Below are positions 46,918 to 59,600 of a DNA stretch of 64,000 nt, in pieces. Source of the DNA: Arthrobotrys musiformis (lineage: Eukaryota; Ascomycota; Orbiliomycetes; Orbiliales; Orbiliaceae); contig JAVHJL010000006.1 of NCBI GenBank assembly GCA_036971715.1, forward strand, positions 3,100,001-3,164,000. The letters run 5' to 3'. Position 1 is the stretch's first letter. Each line of letters starts with the position of its first letter. The notes under the pieces were generated by a model, which did not search any database, had not been told where the DNA came from, and worked only from the letters and a program-made list of their open reading frames with translations. A program made the position numbers and the translations under genes.

Positions 46918-49900
46918 ATGCCTTCCATTGGGCGCCTTGCGCTCTACCATGCTGCGTTATTTGCAGCAACAGCTTTAAAAACAGCCGCTGAAGAAACCTT
47001 TATCTCTGCCCTCGAAGCATGTCCCCAATCATGCTCACAAGTTGGAAACAAACCTGCCGATTGGACTGTCTACGACAGTGTCGAGAGGTTGAATTCCTGC
47101 ACGCAGCCCCTGCTGCTCGATTTTGCAGTCTTCAACCCCCTGGATAGTCCCGATACCACAGTCAGGATTGCTGCTTGCACCGTCGACAATGGCCAGATAT
47201 CCAAACGCCAGGAGATCAAAGTCAACACCTGTCTAGAGAACGGCCAAACCGAGGCTTCTGTTTCTCTCGCATCTTCCGGTTCCGGGGACTCTGGAAAATC
47301 TCGTGATGTTATCACTGCTGCGAAGCAAGTCCAAACTTTCCTCAAAACGACCGAAAACTGCGGAACTGTTGTCAACTTTGGATACTCCAACAGAACTGTG
47401 GTTGGTTTGTATGTCGGTGGGAATGTCCAAAACAAGGTCGTCGCGGATGCTTTTGTCCAGAGGTTTATCGATGAGATTCAATCCAAGGGTATCGCCGATA
47501 CGACTCTCGCCCAGTACTGCGGTCCCGACTCCGACTATGTTCTCGGGATCGTTGCAAACACTAAAGGGGACCTCGCCGGAGTTCAGCGTGCAGTTAGGAG
47601 CTGGAGCGACTCCGAGTGTGTAACGGGCTTGGAGCGAGAAACCAAGGAATGGGCTAAGATGAAACTGAAGGTCGCGAGCTCATCTCTTCTCTCCTTCGAC
47701 AAGAATACCGACAAGAAAAGCTACAAAGCTAAGAGCAACTGGCAAAAGTTCAAAGTCGGGCCAAGAGCAACTTGCAGCTACATCAAAGTCGTCTCTGGGG
47801 ACTCCTGCGCTACCCTTGCGACAAAATGCAAGATCACTGGGCCAAAATTCATGGAATACAACACCAAGGCCAACCTCTGCGCTACTCTTGCCGTCGGACA
47901 GCCCGTGTGCTGTAACAAGGGCACCTTGCCTGATCTCAGACCAAAACCGCTCGCTGACGGCACCTGTGCATCTGTTGTCGTTAAGTCCGGCGACTACTGT
48001 TCAAAAATAGCAGCTTCAAATGGCCTTACTGTTGCCAATCTCGAGACTTTCAACAAACAGACCTGGGGCTGGACAGGGTGTAGTAACCTCTTGGCAGGAA
48101 TCAGGATGTGTCTCAGCACCGGTAAGCCGCCAATGCCTGCAGCCGTCAAGAATGCCATCTGCGGACCCCAAGTTCCTGGATCAAAGCCTCCCGCCGCCGG
48201 AAAGACCCTGGCCTCTCTTAACCCTTGCAAGCTGAACGCCTGCTGCAACATCTGGGGACAGTGTGGTACGACTAGTGACTTTTGTACCATTTCAAAGTCG
48301 GCCACTGGGGCTCCTGGTACCTCAGCTCCTGGTAAGAACGGGTGTATCTCAAACTGCGGAACAGATGTTATCAAAGCTGCCAAACCAGCCAATTTCCTCT
48401 CTATCGCATACTACGAAGCCTGGAGTCCCACGAGGCCATGTTTGCAAATGCCAGTCGACCTGATTGACAAGAGCAAATATACTCATATCCATTACTCTTT
48501 CGCAGAGATCACGAAAGATTTCAAGGTTGATATATCGGGCGTCCAAGGAGAGTGGGATAGATACAAGAAAATGACAGGCATCAAGAAAATTCTATCTTTT
48601 GGCGGATGGTCCTTCTCAACTGAACAAGATTCATACCCTATTTTCCGAGAAGCTGTCACCGACGCCAACCGCCAGACATTTGCAACCAATGCCGTTAACT
48701 TCCTCAAGCAGCATAACCTCGATGGTCTCGATTTCGACTGGGAGTACCCCGGTGCTCCAGATATTCCTGGAATCCCCCCAGGTGGAAAGAATGATGGCGC
48801 CAACTACCTGAAGTTTTTGAAAATGGTTCGCGCTATTCTCCCAGCCGGAAAGACTCTCTCCATCGCGGTTCCCGCATCATTTTGGTATCTTCAAGGTTTC
48901 CATCCGCTTAATCAGTTTGCACCGGTCTTAGACTATGTTATTTACATGACCTACGACCTCCACGGCCAATGGGATTATGGCAACAAATGGTCTTCCCCAG
49001 GATGCCCCGCCGGTAACTGTCTACGCTCCCACGTCAACACTACAGAAACTCTGAACGCTCTTTCCATGATTACTAAAGCCGGTATTCCATCCAACAAGGT
49101 TATCGTCGGGGTGTCGAGTTACGGCCGATCTTTCAAAATGACCAAGGCAGGCTGCACGGGCCCTATGTGTACTTTCACCGGACCAGCTTCGGGTGCAATG
49201 CCAGGAAGATGCACGAAGACTCGAGGTTATATCTCGAATGCTGAAATCGACGAGATCCTCCGCACGAACCCCAGCGCAAGAAAGACCCATGATAGCGGGT
49301 CTACGTCGGATATCGTCGTTTGGAACAGTACTGAGTGGGTTGCATATATGGATGATAAAAACAAGGCTGGCAGAACATCATGGTACAGATCATCGTACAA
49401 CATGGGCGGTATTAGTGACTGGGCGGTTGACCTACAAGCCTTTGTCAGTCGTCCAAACCCACCAGCTACCACCAAGCCAGCCACGACCACCACGAAGCCA
49501 AGTGCCACCCCCACTCTAGCGCCTTGCACCAAGGATTACAAAACTCTAGAGGAGGTAAATAACGACAAGGCGAACATTCCAAATCACTGCATGAACATTT
49601 ACCTGCTCAGAGCTCAGGCCAACAGTCTCGAAAAAGCGATCAACGATTTCGATACTTTACTAGCTAACGGATACGACAAGAAATACACGGTCTACTTCAA
49701 GTATGTCAGCTTAGTTCTTGTTCCGGAGTTTCGACCCTGGGTGTTCCAGCAACGAGCCAACTACTTCCGTTGCTACCGACCATTTTCAACTGGCGACCAA
49801 GAAGTTCTATGCCCGCTGGGAATGCCCACCTGGCATGATAACAACGTCGAACCCAGCATTAGATGGGTACTGAAGGACAAGGCTCTCTTCGAAAAGGACG

Positions 49901-50583
49901 CCGCTGAGCAAAGAGGCATTGATGCCTCTTGGCTCGACTACCTCACAATAGATTCAGACAAACCACCAAATGGGCCTTGCGGTGACGCATGCACACAGCA
50001 TTGGTATGGCTTTCCTGTAGTCAATGAAACCCGCATCGCCCCTAATCCAAAGAGAGCACTTCAAGAGAGCTTGACCAATCTAAAGATTTCGGTTCAAGTC
50101 TATCGAGACATTGCACGGGACGGTAACGCAGCCGAAGTCAAGGATGCACTCACTGCCTCTGAAATTCCAGTTTTCATAACTCAAACGGCCGTTGAATCCA
50201 TGAAAAAGGTCGTAGAAACCGCAGATGAGGTTATCGAGAAGGATAAAATAGCCGCAATTTTGGGGTTCGTTTCTGGGTTCCTCTGGATTCTTCCCGCCGC
50301 CGGCTCTTACGCCAAACTTTTCGGGTTTGCGATGACAGGCAGAGTCCTTACAGTAATCGGTAATACCGCAGTTGGGGCATTTTCCATGTACAGCCTTATT
50401 ACCGACCCTAACAGTGTCATGATGGTTTTCATGTCGCTTATGGTGGGAGCTTCAGCTCCAGCTGTCAGAGGAAATATCGGAAAGATGGCTATTCTCCGAC
50501 GGGCTATGACCGGTGCTGAAAACGCCTTCCTAGGTCAATGGCTGGTTGATAGGACCGTCTTCTTGAGAGGAATGATGAAATAA
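46918..50583 (+). CDS. Secreted LysM-hevein-GH18 chitinase, killer-toxin-like subgroup C (single exon, 1,221 aa)
   Basis: The start is the ATG at 46918, which gives a signal peptide; the frame is open further upstream without an ATG. Order: a Cys-containing N-terminal region (about 25-250); LysM-like segments near 285-330 (IKVVSGDSCATLATK) and 349-400 (VVVKSGDYCSKIA); a hevein-type chitin-binding module near 415-458 (NPCKLNACCNIWGQCGTTSDFC); GH18 from about 490 with SFGG at 560-563 and DGLDFDWE at 602-609, Glu609 being the acid catalyst; a Thr/Pro linker (about 849-870); then a 350-residue C-terminal region with a Cys cluster and, near the end, hydrophobic segments (IAAILGFVSGFLWILPAAGSYAKLFGFAM). 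This layout is that of subgroup C fungal chitinases, related to yeast killer-toxin alpha subunits. Roles suggested for the class include attack on other fungi and wall remodelling. Confidence 0.92.
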   Translation: MPSIGRLALYHAALFAATALKTAAEETFISALEACPQSCSQVGNKPADWTVYDSVERLNSCTQPLLLDFAVFNPLDSPDTTVRIAACTVDNGQISKRQEIKVNTCLENGQTEASVSLASSGSGDSGKSRDVITAAKQVQTFLKTTENCGTVVNFGYSNRTVVGLYVGGNVQNKVVADAFVQRFIDEIQSKGIADTTLAQYCGPDSDYVLGIVANTKGDLAGVQRAVRSWSDSECVTGLERETKEWAKMKLKVASSSLLSFDKNTDKKSYKAKSNWQKFKVGPRATCSYIKVVSGDSCATLATKCKITGPKFMEYNTKANLCATLAVGQPVCCNKGTLPDLRPKPLADGTCASVVVKSGDYCSKIAASNGLTVANLETFNKQTWGWTGCSNLLAGIRMCLSTGKPPMPAAVKNAICGPQVPGSKPPAAGKTLASLNPCKLNACCNIWGQCGTTSDFCTISKSATGAPGTSAPGKNGCISNCGTDVIKAAKPANFLSIAYYEAWSPTRPCLQMPVDLIDKSKYTHIHYSFAEITKDFKVDISGVQGEWDRYKKMTGIKKILSFGGWSFSTEQDSYPIFREAVTDANRQTFATNAVNFLKQHNLDGLDFDWEYPGAPDIPGIPPGGKNDGANYLKFLKMVRAILPAGKTLSIAVPASFWYLQGFHPLNQFAPVLDYVIYMTYDLHGQWDYGNKWSSPGCPAGNCLRSHVNTTETLNALSMITKAGIPSNKVIVGVSSYGRSFKMTKAGCTGPMCTFTGPASGAMPGRCTKTRGYISNAEIDEILRTNPSARKTHDSGSTSDIVVWNSTEWVAYMDDKNKAGRTSWYRSSYNMGGISDWAVDLQAFVSRPNPPATTKPATTTTKPSATPTLAPCTKDYKTLEEVNNDKANIPNHCMNIYLLRAQANSLEKAINDFDTLLANGYDKKYTVYFKYVSLVLVPEFRPWVFQQRANYFRCYRPFSTGDQEVLCPLGMPTWHDNNVEPSIRWVLKDKALFEKDAAEQRGIDASWLDYLTIDSDKPPNGPCGDACTQHWYGFPVVNETRIAPNPKRALQESLTNLKISVQVYRDIARDGNAAEVKDALTASEIPVFITQTAVESMKKVVETADEVIEKDKIAAILGFVSGFLWILPAAGSYAKLFGFAMTGRVLTVIGNTAVGAFSMYSLITDPNSVMMVFMSLMVGASAPAVRGNIGKMAILRRAMTGAENAFLGQWLVDRTVFLRGMMK

Positions 50584-51416
50584 TTATCAGATTAATGAGG
50601 ATTTGTGGTGGGCATTGTTGGAGCATGGTTGTTCGGATGCATGGTAACTGGCGTATTAATTGTTTGCCTACAACCTAGATTCGGGGCTAATTACAACGTT
50701 TTTTTCTTTCACCTATTATCGAATTGCATTTTGGTTGGCTTGTGTCACTGCGTTTTGTTCTGCAACTATTTCATGGAATTTTAATTCTCTTTCTTTGCAA
50801 ATTTGCCAAAATGACATAATCCGTCCCCTAAGATCAATTTGAATTCTCGTATGTCCGTGAGTTAAGCTTCAGTTCGTTCGGGCCTTTCTCAATATACGGA
50901 ATCGTAATCTCTCGAGTTCTTCTAACAATCAACCGTTCCCATCGTTCAGTATGATTTTTCCCTCTGGTGGATTGACTTGGTCCCGAAACACGCCTATGCT
51001 CTGAAGCTCCCAAAGGTGTTGACGGTGGGTTGTGAATTTTGAGAATGTGTGTTGTGCAGTTCCAATAACTGTGTTGTGTCGAGTTGGAAAACCGAATTGG
51101 GTCACCGCGAGACCAATTGGGGTCGTCGAGGCCGATGGTAGCACAGCTGCACAGCTGCACAGTCTCATTGCGCCGGCTGCCCTTTGCTTTACTGGCACAA
51201 ATGTAGGCCCCAGAGCTCTGTGTTACCTTAGGGCCTGAATTTGGGTTTGCATGATACTCACAAGACGAAGATTTGAAGAACAGAAATTAACGCTTTATTC
51301 GGGTATCTATATACAAAGACATGATGATCTAACTATTCATACAAAAGAATCGAAAGCTTTAAAGGCATAACCAAGAAAAATATACAAGAATGCTCAGAAG
51401 AAAAGAAAGCACATCA
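50584..51416. other. Spacer between convergent chitinase and membrane protein genes
   Basis: 0.8 kb holding two 3' flanks. No supported gene. Confidence 0.5.
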
Positions 51417-52673
51417 TTACAGCATAGCCAAGAAAGTCAATGGCTCGTTTTTCTGCAGCTCAATCCAGGTAGTCATAAATCCATCCTTTGACGTCGGCGC
51501 CGTTAATGAATAGCAATCCACCCAACTTGTTGCATCTTCGTTCTCCCCTGAATACTGTTGTCGAAGCTGATCTCTGAATTTTGGACCTGTTGAATCTTCT
51601 CGTACTGCATCCTTCTTCCCGAACGCGTCGACGACGATGATCTCCTTTGGTTTCGATTCTTGGTACGCATGGAGCGGGACTGATACCAAGGTGAAAACTA
51701 GTATCGAAAGCAGGATGAACACCGATGCGTCCTTTCGGACAGGTGCTTTTGGCTTCTCCCTCTTCAGGGCGCCGACAAAGTAGAGCTCCTCGGAGTTGGC
51801 TTCTTGTTCCCTAGCCTTCTTGCGTTCCGCCTCTTCTCGATAATTCCAGACATATTCGAAGAGATCTCTCGATTGGCTGACGAGGTGGAAGCCAGATATG
51901 GTGATATAAGCACCGAGTAAAACAGCAAGAATGGCCAGGGCCAATTCGGAGGGCGATGTGAATGTGACCGTTAGGGCAAGGTTATCCACGTTTCGAGCCG
52001 TGCCTCCCCAAAACTCGGCCCTCTCAGTGTTCGTCTTTGTGGCGAAGTTGTCAGGGCATCCCACGACAGCTGGGTTCAATGGACACATCCATACCGCCAC
52101 CGGGCAGTTACCACCCGTGATAGCGTAAAACCCATATTCAAATGTACCTTTTACAAAAGGTAGTATGAACATCATTATTATGGATGTAAAAGTAATCCAT
52201 GCATTTAACTGGGCGATTCGCTTGACCACAGATCCGTAGAATCTATCCGTGAGCAGACCGCAATCAAGGGCGCTCGAAAGAGTTGAGATGAATAATCCGG
52301 CGATGGCGGAAACAGGCGGATAACGGTTTGGCCCCGGTAGGAAAGTCTTGATAGCGAGGATGAATGTAGCTATCGATCGGACTGTCGTTAAGAGTAGTAC
52401 TGTGAGTGTGATTTTTGCCCGTAGACCTTCGCCTCTTGCTTCATTTCGTTGTTTTAGTGTTGAGTAGTAGCCCCATGATGCTACTAGGAAGGATACGGCG
52501 AAACTGAAGAGAAGCCATGGCCATGGAACTAATATTGTCGGTCTGTCGTATGCAATAGACACTGTCGATGTGTGATTTGTCCTCCAGTGTCCAGGTTTGG
52601 GTCCGTTAGTTCCAAACGGCCAACCGACTTCATTCGGGTCGATTGCGCGTCGGACTAAATCCATAGCCTCCAT
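51417..52673 (-). CDS. Six-helix membrane protein of unknown function (418 aa)
   Basis: Uninterrupted frame from an ATG at 52673. Hydrophobic segments by eye: WLLFSFAVSFLVASWGYY (about 53-70), a segment around TVLLLTTVRSIATFILAI (about 90-108), AIAGLFISTLSSALDCGLL, ITFTSIIMMFILPFV, LALAILAVLLGAYITISGF and SVFILLSILVFTLVSVPLHA. A loop between the fourth and fifth helices has paired cysteines (GGNCPVAVWMCPLNPAVVGCP), which could form an extracellular disulfide. A charged cytosolic loop (YREEAERKKAREQ) separates helices five and six. I do not recognise the family. It converges with the chitinase gene; the closeness is not proof of a shared job. Confidence 0.7.
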   Translation of the reverse strand: MEAMDLVRRAIDPNEVGWPFGTNGPKPGHWRTNHTSTVSIAYDRPTILVPWPWLLFSFAVSFLVASWGYYSTLKQRNEARGEGLRAKITLTVLLLTTVRSIATFILAIKTFLPGPNRYPPVSAIAGLFISTLSSALDCGLLTDRFYGSVVKRIAQLNAWITFTSIIMMFILPFVKGTFEYGFYAITGGNCPVAVWMCPLNPAVVGCPDNFATKTNTERAEFWGGTARNVDNLALTVTFTSPSELALAILAVLLGAYITISGFHLVSQSRDLFEYVWNYREEAERKKAREQEANSEELYFVGALKREKPKAPVRKDASVFILLSILVFTLVSVPLHAYQESKPKEIIVVDAFGKKDAVREDSTGPKFRDQLRQQYSGENEDATSWVDCYSLTAPTSKDGFMTTWIELQKNEPLTFLAML

Positions 52674-55600
52674 CTTGGTCTCGTTTCTTGTTAAAAGTCC
52701 AAATCGATATATCCCTTATTTTGCTGCGGCGTCTCTTAACCAAATCACACTTAATCACACTGCACCCCGAAGTCTGAACAGGAATGTTATCGGTTGAGTG
52801 ACCAGTAGGAAGGAATCGTAGATCATAAACTCATACTGGAGGTGTGACCAGTTGCGGTGCAGCGGACCTGGTATATATTTGGGAGAACAGCCGGAACATG
52901 GCTCCGTATCAAGACCCATAATCCACGCTCTGGGTAAAAACTTGGCCCCGCAGGAATTTTTTTAAAAATCGCGGATGAAATCTAGGTTTTGTCGACATGG
53001 TCACCCACACCTAGAAACTCCGGGTTCCCACCCAAAGCTTTCTTGGTTCGTATTGTTCTTCCACAACTAACACCAGCATGACCCGACAGATTCGGCTGTA
53101 TGCAGGCAAAGGACCGGGGTCTGTGCGGTGGAGGCGTTCCCAAGCTTGTTCAACGCAGAGACGTTTGGCTTGGGCACGGTTAAATCGTGAAACCAAGGCT
53201 GTAGATTGGTGGGGAACTGACCAATAAGACGGAGGTTGGATTTGGCTTCATGAACCTGGAGTGCCCCAGAGTGGGGCGCTGGAGAAACTTTGGGGTAATG
53301 AAGTCCTGTGTGCAAGGAATAGATTTCGAGCCTGTCTGAACTTGAAGGATAGCTTGCGCCAGCTGCCGGTGTCCGGTGTGGATTCTTGTTAGTAACATCA
53401 ACATTGTTTGCTCCATTCGATTCGACGAATCCATGCATGCAACAATGTGGAGCCCGCAGAAGCTCGAGGAGTTCTGAGCTTCATTTTACCCGGAAGGAAG
53501 TTTATAACGATTCGAGGATTTCTAGCGAACGTCTAGAAGGAATTGGAATTTATGGAGGTCATTTTTTGGCGTCTGTGGTGCATGATGGCTATTAAAATTT
53601 CGGATTTTCTCAACTCCGGATGGGTGCGAATGGAGGGTCCTGTCAAGAGAAGTGGTCCATGCCCACCTGCAGCGAAACAAACAATGCCGTGACCATGACC
53701 TATAATACCGAGTAATATTAATACGCACAAGGGTCAAAACTGCTCAGAGCGCCCGTGCGTCGGAGTTGGCCCACCTCGAGGCTTCGAAATTTCGGACCGG
53801 AAAACGGGCATATCTCTTGGGAGTTACGTACTAGTGGTCGAGCTTCATGAAGCTTTCTTCCAAGAAATTTAAAACCTAGTTAGTTGAAATTTTCTAGACA
53901 ATGTAGCGAGCTCAAGGTTACGATTTATATATCAATCTGAAGTCGAGTCGCTTTGTGTTCCCAAAAAGTTACCGTGTTGGGGAATTATGGGCTGAAAGGC
54001 TGGCATGCAAGAGAGCATTTACTGCATGAATTAATTATAAATGAAAGGACGCTTTCTGACTAATATCGACGTCTCCGCGAGAAATATATTAAATGCAAGC
54101 ATAACCAGGTTCTAAAGCATCCAAGGAAGCCTTGTTTCGACATTATTAGGTATATAGGACTAGCTAGCGGGGAAATTTTCGGTCGCAGCCTGCATTGCTA
54201 GGATTTCAGAGCAGTGATGGCTCCATGGCGAGAATTGCACGAGCCTTCCACACGACTATCGAACTATCGGGCGCGAAAATTCATTGGATTTTTTCCAAGC
54301 CTTGCTATAGCGTGACTATCTCGAGGCTTCTAAAATTCGGGTGGTCATAGCTCTGCTGACGGTTAGAAATGAAAAGAGATTTGGAGTTCAGATTTTCGCG
54401 CTTGGTGAGATTCTCGATACCCAATAGGAATTTATAATATAAACCAGGTTGGCTATATTATATAACCCCAAGCCGCCTCTATATTCGCTCACCCCGCTGT
54501 GGAAAGAAACCGAAGCGGGCCAAAACAGTAATATAATAGCTATGCTTTATTATTCTTTGACATGGTTTAAACGCAATATTTTCGTAGTGTTAGGTAATCA
54601 CCATTCACTGTGCTAGAAATTCGAATAGTTGCCTGCAGTTCATATATGCATATAAATATGCAATGCTAAATGGCAGTTCGAGATTCCCATAGAAGTATGT
54701 CCACACATATGCGCATTATTGAATTATCAAGAGATAGAATGCTATTGTATTCGTCGCATTGGTTCAATTTGGGTCCGCGGAGTTACTCTCATAAAGACTT
54801 GTCATGTTTCACCGACAGTATGGTACAGGATTATTCGACGTATCTTTTCGGTTTTGATAGAAGAGAAAGCTCCAAACACTATCAGAAAAACTGTTATAGC
54901 GGCACCAAAACTCGAAACTGTTATTGTAATTTGGATTAAGAGAGTGAATGCAAGGTAGTGCACTGGACGCGGGAGACTCGCCGGCAGCTGCAATTCGTAT
55001 CTGTGCCACATAGGTGCTTTGACCAATTGCATACACCAGTGGGAATCAACCGGCCTCGTACACGAGCTCGTATATGTATATATATATGCGTACCACATAT
55101 ACGATAGACGTATTAAGTCGGTTCGGGGTTTCGGTTATAGCGAGTATAGTGTATTGCTTTCGACGAAGGGAAACAGCATGTCGACCACGGCCTAAGGCCC
55201 TGTCCCGGCCAAGTGTTCGCGGTTAGGATTGCTTAGAGCACGTCAGATCCGTTTCTCCTCAATAATTTAATTTGAGGGTGGTTGAGAAAGTTGAAAGTAA
55301 ATTTCCTTGTAAATATAGGGATCGGATACACCATCTTCTATATTTATTGGATCAGGTGGCCTTCGGTCATGCTGAAATGGTTAGGGGTAAGTTAGAGCCC
55401 CCATATGATCATAGCACAGAACAAACCCCTAGAATCAACATTGCACTCGCAAATTCTCTGGTTAGGTTTCTTTATTTGATGTACCTTTGCCACAGTACTA
55501 TAATGGATTTGACATCCAGTCTATATCTATTCGCCTAGTCTCGAGGCCAGCCATTCGCCCATTTAAATTTAATAGTGCATTAGAATACCTTGCTCTTGAC

Positions 55601-56690
55601 AATATTGGTTACTAGGTTATATCAAAGCCAAACTTCTTTCCGCAGACCAAATCCCGCTAAATAAGTGTAAAGCATCCTCGAAATAGAGTCGGTATTGGAT
55701 TCTGTAAACCTCCTACCATTTGATCATGACTATGTAGTAGGCAAAATGCAACAATGCGCGTGTTGTCGCGAGGGTTGTGCCACGACATCCTCCCGCGTGC
55801 CACGATCTCGGCGAATCCCACAGAACAGCCGCCAAACCAAAGTCCAAGACGATAACCTCCGACATTTGAAGCCGAAGACGGGCTTCTCGAAGGTGAAATT
55901 TCGGAATCATGCACCTGCCGCAATGCGAAATGTCGTTACCGAGCGTTGGGAAGAGCTGCGAACCCGGAAACGTCGCCGCCAAGGTGAGTACCAACGTCCC
56001 AAGTAGTCTTAAACGGCGTTGACCCCTGGCTCCTTAACTGCTTCTGGCGACGTGTCTAAAGCTCCCTTATTGTCGAATCCAACCGATCACAATCTCCTCG
56101 CCGGGAATCTCGACACCGTATTCTTTATCGCCGGCCCAATTGGGACTCGAAGCTTCAAGGACACGATCGTGGCAGTCAAATTCGGCGGTGGGAACTTCAG
56201 GGGGTCCAATTGACTCGGTGTGACCTCAACCTGGCCTGGACTTGGGACCAACAACCTGCTCAACAAAGCTTACGGCAATTCGCCAACTTCACTATCACCA
56301 AAACCACCACCACCAGCAGCGCCACAACCACCACTATCACATATTCACCATACCTGGCCACGGTTTCCGTATAATTACGTATATAGACGGCTGCACTGTG
56401 TGTATGTGGGCGGATTTTACGGGTTACACTTGATTATACATCGATACAGCAAACACGCGATAGTTAGGAGCGAAGGAAGGGTACCTTCATCGAAGATTCA
56501 CCCATACTGTCCACCTCGATATCGATATCGCACCAGTTGAACGAGGCCAGAATATACCCCAGAGGATATTCCGTATTCGTTACCACAAGGCTTCGGCTTT
56601 GCCGTTGGATAGAGCAGGGACGGGCAGGTTGGCTGTTAGCAGGATAGGGGTCGATGGTTATCGACACCCTCATCCCTTCGGTTTCCCACG
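52674..56690. other. Large intergenic region, no supported gene
   Basis: 4 kb, AT-rich, between divergent genes. Several open frames of 60 to 125 codons exist on both strands. The best is a Lys/Arg-rich frame from an ATG near 55746 ending in a possible GTGAGT donor at 55982, but no second exon is convincing. Confidence 0.45.
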
Positions 56691-59600
56691 ATGACGAGAC
56701 CTCGTGCTGCCTCGCTGAGCGCTCGAACACAGATAGTAAGGCTCTCTCTCTTCCTTTTCTACGACGTGGTCTATATGCGGGCGACTAACGAATTTGTGTA
56801 GCCTCCTCTTAAAACCCTCGCCACCCGAACACCCACTGAAGTCGCACTAGACCTCCAAACTAGTCTCTCGCACGGTATCCTCTCGACGGCCGAAGTACAC
56901 CTTCGCCAGTCTCTTCACGGTCTCAATGAACTGCCCCAATCCGAGCCCGAGCCGGTATGGCTCAAATTCGCCAAACAATTTGTCGAGTCGAGACTCATTC
57001 TCTTACTACTGGCTTCCGCCGCGATATCATTTTTCATGCACAACTACGATGACGGGATATCTATCACTATAGCGGTGGTCATCGTCGTCACCGTTGGATT
57101 CGTACAGGAATATAGATCCGAGAAGGAGTTAGAAGCCCTGAATAAGCTAGTCCCGCATCACGCACATCTCATCCGAGGGAATGCACCTGGAAGCAGGAGC
57201 ATGAGTGCTGAAGACGAGGCAAAACTGCTGGGTCTACCGCCTACCTCCACAACGGTCAGCGCCAGTTTATTGGTTCCCGGAGATCTTGTGACATTTACCA
57301 CCGGAGACAGAATACCGGCTGACATTCGGATCACACAAGCGGCGGACCTAGAAATCGACCAAAGCAATCTCACAGGAGAGACGGAGCCGGTTAGAAAGCA
57401 AAGCGAGCCTGTGGAAATCGTAGGAGCGGACGAAAGTCCGTTTTACTCTGCAACAAAATCCGACCCCTCCATCGCCGAGATGCACAGCATAGCTTTCCAG
57501 GGAACACTTGTTAGGAACGGCCACGGGCAGGGAATTGTGGTTTCCATAGGCTCAAATACCGAGTTCGGCAAGATCAACGCTATGTTATCCGAAATCGAGA
57601 GCCCCAGGACGCCACTTCAGGTCTCTATGGACAAGCTTGGGCACGATCTATCGATGGCTAGCTTTGGAATTATCGGATTAATTGTATTCTTTGGGTTTTT
57701 GCAAGGGCGAGAATGGCTAGAGCTGTTCCAGGTTGCAGTCAGTTTGGCCGTGGCCGCGATTCCCGAGGGTCTACCGATTATCGTCACAGTTACTTTGGCA
57801 CTAGGAGTTATCAGGATGGTCAACCGAGGAGCGATTGTTCGAAAGATGCCGTCTGTCGAGACACTGGGATGCGTAAACGTCGTCTGTAGTGACAAAACCG
57901 GAACCCTGACGATGAACCACATGACAGTTACGATGCTCTGGACGTGCGACCTCCCCGAACCAGTTTCTAAGGCGTCTCTGCAATCCTCGACCTCCTCGCT
58001 CGATGTGCCAACGAGAACTCTTCTGCGCATTGGTAATCTGTGTAATAATGGTCGCCTCGCGGCTCACCACACCGCCGAGGCTATTTCCGCCTTTTCAGCC
58101 CACACACCACACACTACCCAATCTCGATTCGTTGGACAACCTACGGATGTTGCACTGTTGGATCTATTAGACGCGTTCGGCGAAGAGGATCTTCGACCCC
58201 GTGTTGCACGTTCTGCTGAGGTACCGTTCTCCTCTAGGGAGAAGTGGATGGGCGTTGTCATCGATGGCGCCGGCTCTTCGCAGGATACCGCATACATTAA
58301 GGGTGCTCTGGAAAAGATTCTTGCGCGCTGCGATACCTATCTCACTCGTGACGGGCGACCTGTGGTTCTAGATGAAGCGCGTAAGAATAAGGCCTTATCC
58401 GCTGCCGAAAAGATGGCAGAGGAAGGGCTACGAGTGTTAGCATTTGCCAGTGGAAACGTGTCAAAATTCGAAAAGAAACCTGCGGGTTCTGATATCAAGG
58501 AAGTTTTCAAAGATCTTACATTTGCCGGTATCGTTGGGATGTTCGATCCACCAAGAAAGGGTGTGGATAGAGCTATTCGACGGTTGATGCTCGGTGGTGT
58601 TAAAGTTATTATGATCACTGGTGATGCGGAAACAACAGCTGTTAGTATCGCGAAGAAACTCGGAATGCAAGTGCTACCACCCGCTCCGATTGAAGGCAGA
58701 GTTAGCCCATCTGTTGGAACCAATGGGAAGGCAATTATCGGGCACCATTCTAGATCCGTCATCCGAGGAGATGAACTCGACCAAATGACCGATGAAGAAC
58801 TAGCACAAGCGATCCAAACAACCACCATATTTGCAAGAACCTCACCAGAACACAAGCTCAAGATCATTAAGGCGTTACAAGCACCACCAAATGAGGCTGT
58901 TGTCGCAATGACAGGCGATGGTGTCAACGATGCACCTGCTCTCAAGATGGCAGACATAGGCATTAGCATGGGTATCATGGGAACCGATGTAGCGAAAGAA
59001 GCAGCAGATATGATTCTTAGTGACGATAACTTTTCGACTATTTTGCGAGCTATTGAGGAGGGTAAAGGAATCTACTACAATATTCAGAATTTCTTGACTT
59101 TCCAGCTGAGTACCAGCGTGGCTGCTTTGGGTTTGGTATTGTTAAGTACTTTGTTCGGAAAAGAAAATCCGCTGAACCCGATGCAAATTCTTTGGATCAG
59201 TGAGTTCCCCCCGTCTACACCGCGAATCACACAGAAATGCTAATGCGCCTTAGATATTTTGATGGATGGCCCCCCTGCACAATCTCTTGGTGTTGAACCA
59301 GTTGATAAAAACGTCATGGCCGCGAAACCGCGGTCACGACACGATCGAATCTTGACATACACACTACTACAACGAGTCTTCACATCTGCCTTCTTGATCC
59401 TCTCCGGCACAATGCTCATCTACATCCGAGAAATGTCCGCAGACGGCATGATCACTAAACGAGACACAACCATGACATTCACCTGCTTTGTCCTTTTCGA
59501 CATGTTCAACGCACTCACCTGCCGTAGCGAAGGAAAATCCTACCTACGAGGGGAAATCAAACTCACAAGCAACAAATTCTTCGTCGGAGCTGTCGGAGCA

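Noticed and set aside
53067..53438. 123-codon minus-strand open frame
   Set aside because: No family features, low-complexity composition, no promoter or splice support.
1425..55760. Recurring AATGCAACA near 1430, 13380, 22600 and 55745 as a possible dispersed element
   Set aside because: Flanks do not align; a short A-rich word like this can recur by chance over 64 kb.
55695..56006. Lys/Arg-rich open frame with a possible GTGAGT donor
   Set aside because: First codon is not ATG, and no second exon with a branch site and continued protein pattern could be found.
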